In this document: in pieces, positions 56,627-64,000 of the stretch | Position numbering within the stretch: the first letter of the stretch is position 1 | How the letters are laid out: the number at the start of each line of letters is the position of its first letter | Assembly (NCBI RefSeq): GCF_004210375.1 | Contig: NC_134830.1 | Coordinates: 12,586,001-12,650,000, forward strand | From: Tachypleus tridentatus | Lineage: Eukaryota > Arthropoda > Merostomata > Xiphosura > Limulidae | Reading direction: 5' to 3' | Length of the DNA stretch: 64,000 nucleotides | Translations under genes and position numbers: made by a program | Notes under the pieces: generated by a model | Told to the model about the DNA's origin: nothing | The model's input: only the letters and a program-made list of their open reading frames with translations | The model's database searches: none

Positions 56627-57085
56627 TTGTTTTGAATTTCGTGCAAAGCTATACGAGGGCTATCTGCGCCTTCTGCCCTAATCTAGCAGTGAAAGACTAG
56701 AAGGAAGGTAACTAGCCATCACTACCCACCGCCAACTCTTGAGCTACTCTTTTACCAACGAATAGTAGGATTGGCCGTAGGATAATAACGTTCCCAGGGC
56801 TGTAAGGACGATCATATTTGTTGTGACGGGAATTCGAATCCGCGACACTCTTATTACGAGTTTAAACACCCTAACCACCTGACCATGTGGGGTCCAGACT
56901 AGAAGGAAAGCAGTTAGTCAAAACTACTCAGCACTACTTCTTGGAGTACTTTTTTTTTTTTATCTAAAGACTAATTGGATTGAACGTAACATTTTAAAGT
57001 CCCCATGGTTGTGAGGACATGTTCCGTGACGGAAGCCCGAATCATCGATCCGGAGATTGTGACTCGACTGGCTTAATCATCATGC
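56627..57085 (-). repeat. Head-to-tail SINE pair (block B)
   Basis: The same two adjoining reverse-strand copies as 44808-45272, split at about 56894. They lie in the intron before the GSPF exon. Confidence 0.75.
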
Positions 57086-57749
57086 CCCATACCCCCATCC
57101 TACAACATAAAAATATATATAGAAGACGAAAGTGGCTTCAAAGCTAAAGTCATTTGCTCCCTGTATTGTTATCGTACATTGTGTACGTGTTCTTACTAAG
57201 CACCAGATCTTTAAATATATCAAATTTAATTACATAGTGCTCCTAACATTAGTAAAAAAAATCATGCATAAGAATATTTCAATAAAACAGTGAATCAATT
57301 TGTTGGAATTCTCATCTATTCAGACAATCCCACAGTCGATCTCTAAACAGTGTAATAATTTAATAATTATAACCACTTATGCGAAATATGTATTTATTTT
57401 AACAATAAAATGACTTGAGTTTATTGAATTAGTAATTAATTCAATACAAACACCACAAAACGTATTTAACTTGTATACGGACGTGATCGTCGATCCCAAA
57501 CACCGTATAGACGTGCTGTAATAATAACATCGATAACTGGTTAAATCCAAGTATTAGCACCCAAATACGTTAACAAGTAAAACGTGATATTTTACTTAAG
57601 TATACATTTTAGTTTAAAATATATGAAAATAAAATAAAACAAACACATTTGATAAACTGAACCATGGATAATACAAATAAAAAAATCCGATTATTTCCAT
57701 TAAACCCATTAACTACAGTGAGTACAGATATATTCCTTGTTCTACCTAG

Positions 57750-57876
57750 GGAAGTCCGTTTCCGCTGATTGTTTATCCGCCTGGAAAAAGGCACTCTGGT
57801 CTATATCACTGTTGTTCCTTTTGTTCAAGTGGAGGTTCACGAGACGCCCGTTGTGCTTGTAACGGGAAAATGCCAG
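57750..57876 (+). CDS. TRIM45: TRIM45-like gene, GSPF strand plus Cys-rich exon (block B only)
   Basis: A 127-nt exon between 'ttgttctacctag' and CCAG|GTATGT, entering in phase 0 and leaving in phase 1. It begins GSPFPLIVYPPGKRHSGLYH, the last strand of the filamin repeat, then reads CCSFCSSGGSRDARCACNGK and MP. The pattern H-C-C-x-F-C-S-S-G-G-x(3)-A-R-C-A-C-x-G-x-M-P is the distinctive C-terminal Cys-rich tail of TRIM45. The expected next exon (G-G-Y-x-G-C-G-H-G-H-K-G-H-P-G type) was not found before the window end. In block A the whole exon is deleted. Confidence 0.8.
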
Positions 57877-58513
57877 GTATGTTGTGTAGGAAAAAACAAT
57901 GCCTCTGAATGCATTATGTTTTGTTGTTGTTTTTTGTGTTTAATAATAATTATATGATGGTGGTTGTTTATCTACGAGATTTGTTTTATGGAAAAAGCTG
58001 CAATGTTTATCTGAAAAGTTCTGAACATTATATCCCAGTCTCACATAGCTCAAAATTATTTGTGTTTAAGTGCAGATGATTATATATGTTATATTTTTAA
58101 AAAATTCATAGCTTTATCACATCATTACAAACCAAGTCCCTGCATTCGATTCTGCTCTTGTTTTCCCAAGTTGATAAGTACCTCTTTGTTTTCCAATGCC
58201 ATTAAGTACAAACGATACCCTCAATCATGCAAGTTCTGAATCCCAATCTGAACACATCTTTAAGACCTGAGCTTATGAATATCTTGTGTCAGAAAGTACT
58301 GTGCATACCTTTCTCAAAATCGATCGGTTTTCGACGGTATCACAATAACTACAAATTACCAAACAATTTATAAATGTAATTCTGATAGATTCCATTTCAA
58401 CATGAATTTTTATCGACTGTGGTTTGTTTTTACATGGCTTGCATATTTAGATATTCAAAGTCATTTTAATAAAACTGAGTCATATGAGTTAATAGTTGGA
58501 TTTCAGGGGAATG
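57877..58513. other. Intron after the Cys-rich exon, nothing recognised
   Basis: AT-rich sequence up to the solo LTR; no gene or known repeat. Confidence 0.5.
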
Positions 58514-59467
58514 TGTAACGGATTTAGAATTACATAGTTATTTTAATATCGACTTTTGTTTAAGCTAAATTTATATTTGGAAAGTACGTAACTGATACTC
58601 TTAAACCTGTGTTGCGAAATTCTCATCTATTCATTAGTTGTAGAAGTTTATCGAGTGTAATAATCAACAATGTATATGTGTATGTAAAAAGCCAGTATTG
58701 TTGTGCAGACTGAAATTTGTAGAAGCTTGCATCACGCTTATAAAATTAACCAACGCTATACGCCAAGAGACAGTATATATCAGGGGTCTACAACCTACGG
58801 CCCGCCAGCCGAAATCATCCGGCCCTAAGTCCCCAAACGAAATATCACATCCAACAGGCCCGTGGTGGCCCTAAAAATGAATTCATGTTTGTAACTTAAT
58901 GTGGCCCTCCATCTTCTCACAGACATGGCCTCTGGACCCTGTGCGGTAAGAGGTTGCTGACGCCTGGTATATATTATTGGTTTGCTGTATACAGTTAGTA
59001 TAATGTATATCTCGGAAGCTATAACTGCGATAAACACTTATTAATCGGGAAACTACAGATATTTGACCAGAATCGTTTACAGATTTTGGACATTACAAAC
59101 CGTTTAACTTCAACGGATTAACAATGGATGTTAGTATCTTTACGAAAACATTATATAACTTTAGCTGTGAAAAATTAAGTGCAATCAGCGAAGAGCTAGC
59201 TGGCTCCCGTTAAATGAATTGTGCCGACATAAACTCGAGATTAATTCACTCATCGTGATCCCAGGGAAGTTCCGAATCACATTGAAGACTCAATATTGTT
59301 TGTAAGTTTGCAACATTTTTATATATAAGTCATTATATGTAATAATTGTTATTATAAATTATATGGTTGTTTATATATTAAAATATACGGTGTATAACAA
59401 TCTTGTTGACATGTGTCATAAATTTGAATGACATCTACATTTAATTAACTTCTAAATCTAAATTACA
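58514..59467 (+). repeat. Solo LTR of the Gypsy-like family, split by a hAT MITE
   Basis: Starts TGTAACGG and shares ordered blocks with 10288-11141 and 22706-23470 ('cacttattaatcgggaaact', 'cattacaaaccgtttaactt', 'aataattgttattataaatt'). A 186-bp MITE interrupts it at 58781. The 3' boundary is approximate. Confidence 0.7.
58781..58966. mobile_element. hAT-type MITE with 8-bp target-site duplication
   Basis: The left terminus is CAGGGGTCTACAACCT; the reverse complement of the right terminus is CAGGCGTCAGCAACCT, 13 of 16 matching. It is flanked on both sides by the perfect 8-bp direct repeat GTATATAT (58773-58780 and 58967-58974). CAGGGG-type ends with an 8-bp duplication are the mark of hAT transposons. 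At 186 bp with no ORF it is non-autonomous. The GC-rich interior ('ggcccgccagcc', 'atccggcccta') stands out from the AT-rich surroundings. Confidence 0.9.
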
Positions 59468-60441
59468 GTTTAACTCAGTTTGACAATTTTAAATCGCAAT
59501 ACCTAACACTTGTTTATAAACAAGATTGCAGTGAATGAAACTAAACGTGTGATTATTTTGAAATACATTTTCTAGTTTAATTTATGGATTTGTTTGATCT
59601 GAGTTTAAATGCAAAACTACACAGTGGGCTGACTATCTACGCGTTGTGAACTATGAGTATATAAAACGATTTTTCTCGCATAAGCCATCAAGATTACCGC
59701 TGAATCATTAAGTGATTTATTTCCAGAAAAAGTGTACTTCACTGACAGATGCGTCCTTAGGTGCTGACACACAGGGCACATATTCCAATTCTATTTAACA
59801 GTGCCCCGAAATCCCAGTAGGTTTCGTGTAAATTCAGAACAGAAAACCATAATCGGTGTTATACCGACAAGGACCCGAACCTCGACAATTTTAAGCACCT
59901 AACGACACCTCTATTAAGCATGTTGTTTAACATGATGGTCATGGGCTTGAAAGATTCAGATAATTTGAAAAGAAAGCCAAGACGTCAGGGGAAACATTAT
60001 GAAACTTAACTCCTCCCAGAACTTGCCCACCTTAGAGATTTGAGGCTTGAGCCCCAAGAAGTGGTCACTACTCGAACTAATTAAAACATAATTCTAGTAT
60101 AATATAGTTTAGTTCACGTAACGTCTCGAAACAGATTATTTGCTTTCTGAAACACGTTCGGTTTGCTATAAGCACATAAATTTTTCCAAGACTTCATACT
60201 TAGGTAGGTAAATTGTTGGTATATTTTAACATAGTTTTGATTCGTCGCTTTGTGCTGTTTTATCTGTTAATAATTAACTAAATTAATGTATTCTAGGCGT
60301 GCCTGAGGACTGTCGATCTGTCATTAACAAATTGATAAAAACAGTATTCAAAACTAGTAACTAACTTAAGCCTTTCTTCGGTGATTACGATGGCAAAAAT
60401 TAAATAATTTCTTAACAGCATTTATACGAGTTTCGATGATG
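59468..60441. other. Non-coding stretch, nothing recognised
   Basis: No supported gene. A possible decayed repeat lies at 59590-59900 ('aaatgcaaaactacacagtg' and 'gacaaggacccgaacctcg' resemble worn SINE parts), but it is too degraded to assign. Confidence 0.4.
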
Positions 60442-60700
60442 GCCCGGCATGGCCAAGCGTGTTAAGGCGTGCAACTCGTAATCTGAGAGTCGCGGGTTCG
60501 CATCCCCGTCGCCCCAAACATGCTCGCCCTTTCAGCCGTGGGGACGTTATAATGTGACGGTTAATCCCACTATTCGTTGGTAAAAGAGTAGCCCAAGAGT
60601 TGTCGGTGGGTGGTGATGACTAGTCGCCTTTCCTCTAGTCTTATACTTCTAAATTAGGGATGGCTAGCACAGATAGCGAAATTCAAACACAAAACAAGTT
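60442..60700 (+). repeat. tRNA-derived SINE (block B)
   Basis: Head 'gcccggcatggccaagcgtg', with B-box-like 'gcgggttcgcatcccc' retained. The 3' tail is shortened at 'gcacagatagcgaaattca', a deletion shared with 45921-46160 and so older than the duplication. Confidence 0.88.
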
Positions 60701-63419
60701 TCGATTATAGATTTAGAAATGGAAGATCATGTCTTGAGAATTTGCTGGATTTCTTTGAAAGTTTACGTTTAACCCGGGCATGGATATGAAATGGACGTGG
60801 TATAATTTAATGTTTATAAAGCTTGTGATAAAGTGTCGTGAACGGAGATTTCTTAAGTATGATGGTGAAAGAAATAACCAGTTCGAGAGTTGTTTGGATA
60901 GAGCAGGTTAATATAAACGGTGTTAAGTTAGCGGATTAACTAGCAAGGACCGATCCAAGGTCGATTAGTATTCATATTTGCAATGGTACTTCTTTAAAGA
61001 CAGAATTTCTGGAACAATAGAAAAGAATTATATGGCTGACTCTGAAATTTACAAGCCTACTAGTGTCAGAGTTGGAACAGTACTCTAGCTGTTGTTAAGA
61101 ATGACCTATATTCAGTAGAAATAATTTAACAGTGTATCTTGTGTGCGTTTTTTGTTTTTGCTTTAGTTTAGTTAGGGCTAAACATTACCGTAATTTATTA
61201 CATCAATAAATAAATACATATGAAACTTATAATGTTATGCTATAATCTGTTAGGCCTCTTTAAAAACTTAAATCTTTTAATGTTATACAAAATATCTACT
61301 GAACTAAATAATGTATATTTATATCCGTTTAAAATAGAGCGCGAATATGAACGTTTTCAGGACAGATAAAACCGAGTATAGTTATCATGTTGATAGATGC
61401 TTCAAGTGATATATCTCTGATTTCTGTAATAGATCGTATACTATTTCTCGTTTTCGTCAGCGAAGTTAATAATGAAACATTCAATAAGTTTGTTAAATCT
61501 GTGGTTCATGTGTTCTTAATGGAATTTTTAAATTGTACACTCAAGGTGTTAAAGTTTTGGGGAGATTTGGAGCTAGTCTAACACCTGGCAGATGCCTTTT
61601 AATAAATCATTAGATACGAGGTTGTACGTACTGATTATCATACCATTAATTATTGTAAATCTGTAGAGAAAACTAGAGAAATTAATGAGGAATAATTTTA
61701 ATGTGCGGACTAGTTCCTTTAAAAACTCAATTATATTTACTTTATAAATATAGATCCAATATTTTGTCTACTATCTGGTTGCAGTATTTAGAGATATTTG
61801 TCTGAAGTACCACAGGGTGAAGAAAATGTGGTCTGAAGTTTTTATTGCATAAGTAACCTCCTAATGTACTTTTAATAGAATAGAATTACCAAGAAAATCT
61901 GATATATTTAGTGTCATAGGCACACATGGGCAGGTCTGAAAAATCTGTAATTAAGCCCAGAAAAAAAAATGTATAATTGTGTGTATGTATATAATTTGTT
62001 ATAAACAAAAACAAAGCTGCTACACTACTAAAAAATTCCACCAAGGTACAGGCTATAATGTAGGATATAAAATGTACCATTGTAGGCTTTGAAGGTTACT
62101 GATGAAGTAGGACCCAAATTACGGTGGGGATACACCGTCTATCAGTCTTAACCTCTGTTTGCCAGTCTCATGTAAGGAATAATTAAATGATAAAATAATC
62201 AAAGGAATAGAAAGAGAAATTAGGAGAGTTTGATGTGGGTATTCAAGCCCACAACATTCCACATCTATATCACCCTCTGATGCTTGCAGAGAGTTGTGGG
62301 AAGGTGATTGCTAAGATTTAAGTTGTTTATCAGCTTATAAATGACAGGTAGCAAAATGGTTAAGATATATTAGTAGCAGTGACTCAGTTGGAGTGAAAAA
62401 TAACTGGGTTTAGGACAAAAATGTCGTTTGCAGGAGAATATTCAATAGATGAAACTTTACGAGAAAGTGAGAAAAGTATATTTAATTAGTTGTACTCATC
62501 ATTAGATTAATTGTTAGTTTCACTCTAAATGGGAACTTGCTCTTATTGGAAGTTGATATTAAGTACACTCACATACGTGTACACGTGTGGCTTATCTTAT
62601 TTTTCGCTTGTAACTGTTTTAATAATCTATTCAGTTGATTGATTTCCGAAGCACTGGCTTTTGATTCGTTGAAGTCTATTCTCTTGGTATGGTTGTCACG
62701 CATTACTAACTTCTTATTAACCACGGTATACTTCAATGCCTATTTATTACATGTTATCTACGTTCAAATATCCTGATGTAATAGAATAGCGCTAGCTCTA
62801 AGTGATAATCTGTTCAAATACAGTTTGTTTGTTTACATTTAAAGGGAAGTCCGCAATAAGCTTAAAGGGTGGGTATTTTCTGCGTTTAATACGATCAGTT
62901 CATCACTTTATGCTAATAAGAACCAAAATCCCTAATTTTGAACATCTTTCAAAGTTTTGGAATTGTTTTATAGACCAGGTTAAGCATTGTTTTCTAATGT
63001 CTGGGGATTTTTAGGTCTTAACATGATTATTAAATTATTGATGTAAGCAACGATTTCAAAAGAAAACATCAACGATTTCTGAATTTTCTAATTATCAGCT
63101 AATTACAAGTTTTCTAAGGATTTAGTTTTAAATCACTTAAAGCATTTCTCAAAATTAGTAGGTTTATTTACAGAGTTAAACTTTATCATCATATTGTATA
63201 TGTAACTGAAAACACCAGTTTTTGTAGAAGAGTATTAGAAAGTACCAGGCTTAACATGTACAGTTTCTAGACTTTTGTTTTAATTTTAGGCACATTAAGC
63301 CACGTTAAGTACTTTTAGGATGTCACCTGTAAGAGACAGAAGTGAGATTAGAACCAAAGTTAATGAACAACAAGTGAAAGATGGGGAAGAGATTTTAAAT
63401 AAGACTGCAAACACCCCCT

Positions 63420-63535
63420 CTAGTGGAACAGCGGTATGTCTGCAGACTTATAATTCTAGAACCCGGTTTTGATACCTGTGGTGGGCAGAGCACAGATAGC
63501 CCTTTGTGTAGCTTTGTGGAAAATAACAAACAAAC
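63420..63535 (+). repeat. SINE fragment, second family (block B)
   Basis: Counterpart of 2030-2150: 'cggtatgtctgcagactt', 'acccggttttgatacctgtg' and 'gcacagatagccctttgtgt'. Confidence 0.6.
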
Positions 63536-63829
63536 AATTAGACTGCAAAAGGTTATTGCAGAGTCTGGTCTGAAATTTAGAGGAATTAGTAAGTAGGAAA
63601 GAGTTAGGTATTTATGATAGTGTTTGAAGAGAAATACATTATATAACGTATAGCCTGAAGAATTTGAGATTCATGATTCAGCCGCCAGAAAAAGTAGATT
63701 CTGAATTTGTGCAAACACTATGGATTTTAACAATGTTAATAAATCTAAGCTTCGAAATGCAATACGTGTTGGAAGGAAACTGTTATAAGTCACAGTTCTG
63801 TATTTTGACCTAAATCCTTAAAATTGATC

Positions 63830-64000
63830 ACGTCGGTTTGGTTTGAATTTTGCGCGAAGTTACACAGAAGCTATTTGTCTTCCCTCTTTTAGCAGCGATA
63901 GATGAAAAGCAGCACCTACCGCATACTCCTGGGCTACTCTTTTACCAACGAATACTGGGATTAGCCGTCACATTATAACGCCCCAACAACAGAAAGGGTG
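63830..64000 (-). repeat. tRNA-derived SINE, runs off the window
   Basis: Counterpart of 2440-2670: 'gaagttacacagaagctatt', then 'tgggctactcttttaccaac', to the last base. Confidence 0.75.

Larger units (their letters stand above)
48085..64000. repeat. Duplicated block B
   Basis: Collinear with block A from 'agtaattaaaaaaagttatt' onward, and with 1-2606 from 61368 to the window end. It is the more complete copy. It keeps the GIY-YIG part of the Penelope element, a longer minisatellite, and the GSPF exon with the solo LTR. The 290 bp between the gap and this point (47792-48084) match nothing else in the window. Confidence 0.85.
61368..64000. repeat. Segmental duplication copy X3 (matches 1-2606)
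   Basis: Collinear with 1-2606 to the window end, including the second-family SINE at about 63420-63535 and the diverged main-family SINE (-) at 63830-64000. No gene is supported. Confidence 0.85.

Overview
This is a window of an AT-rich animal genome. It has spliced genes with long introns, several families of decayed retroelements, many copies of tRNA-derived SINEs, and one 500-N assembly gap (47292-47791). The protein fragments and the SINE family suggest an arthropod, most likely a chelicerate such as a horseshoe crab. That placement is an inference from remembered repeat families, not something the sequence proves.

The one gene that can be followed from start to stop is on the + strand at 5671-25492. 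Six phase-0 exons encode a coiled-coil protein of about 745 residues that ends in a PACT domain, the centrosome-targeting module of pericentrin and AKAP9 (Drosophila Plp). An RFX-type X-box lies 239 bp upstream of the start codon, and a polyadenylation signal lies about 110 bp after the stop. Three of the six exons carry single-base frameshifts, five in total, all at homopolymers. Consensus errors are the simplest explanation; recent gene decay is the alternative. The introns hold most of the relics: two Tc1/mariner-type DDE transposons, an internally deleted Gypsy-like LTR element, a DIRS-type tyrosine-recombinase retrotransposon, a CR1-like LINE and a solo LTR.

From 25.6 to 37.7 kb no host gene is visible. 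This stretch has a second DIRS-like relic, a BEL/Pao gag fragment joined to a Jockey-like LINE (both on the - strand, 30.9-35.0 kb), and SINEs.

The rest of the window is a large duplication. Block A (37754-47291) ends at the N gap. Block B (about 48085-64000) begins about 290 bp after the gap and repeats block A at roughly 97-98% identity by eye, with several large indels. A further copy of the last part of this unit (61368-64000) opens the window at 1-2606. Each block carries exons of a TRIM45-like gene (filamin-type repeat), a Penelope-like retroelement piece and a 57-bp minisatellite. Only block B keeps the TRIM45-type Cys-rich exon, the Penelope GIY-YIG endonuclease and a solo LTR with a nested hAT MITE. 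The arrangement around the gap is what two unmerged haplotypes joined end to end would look like, but a true tandem duplication cannot be excluded from sequence alone.
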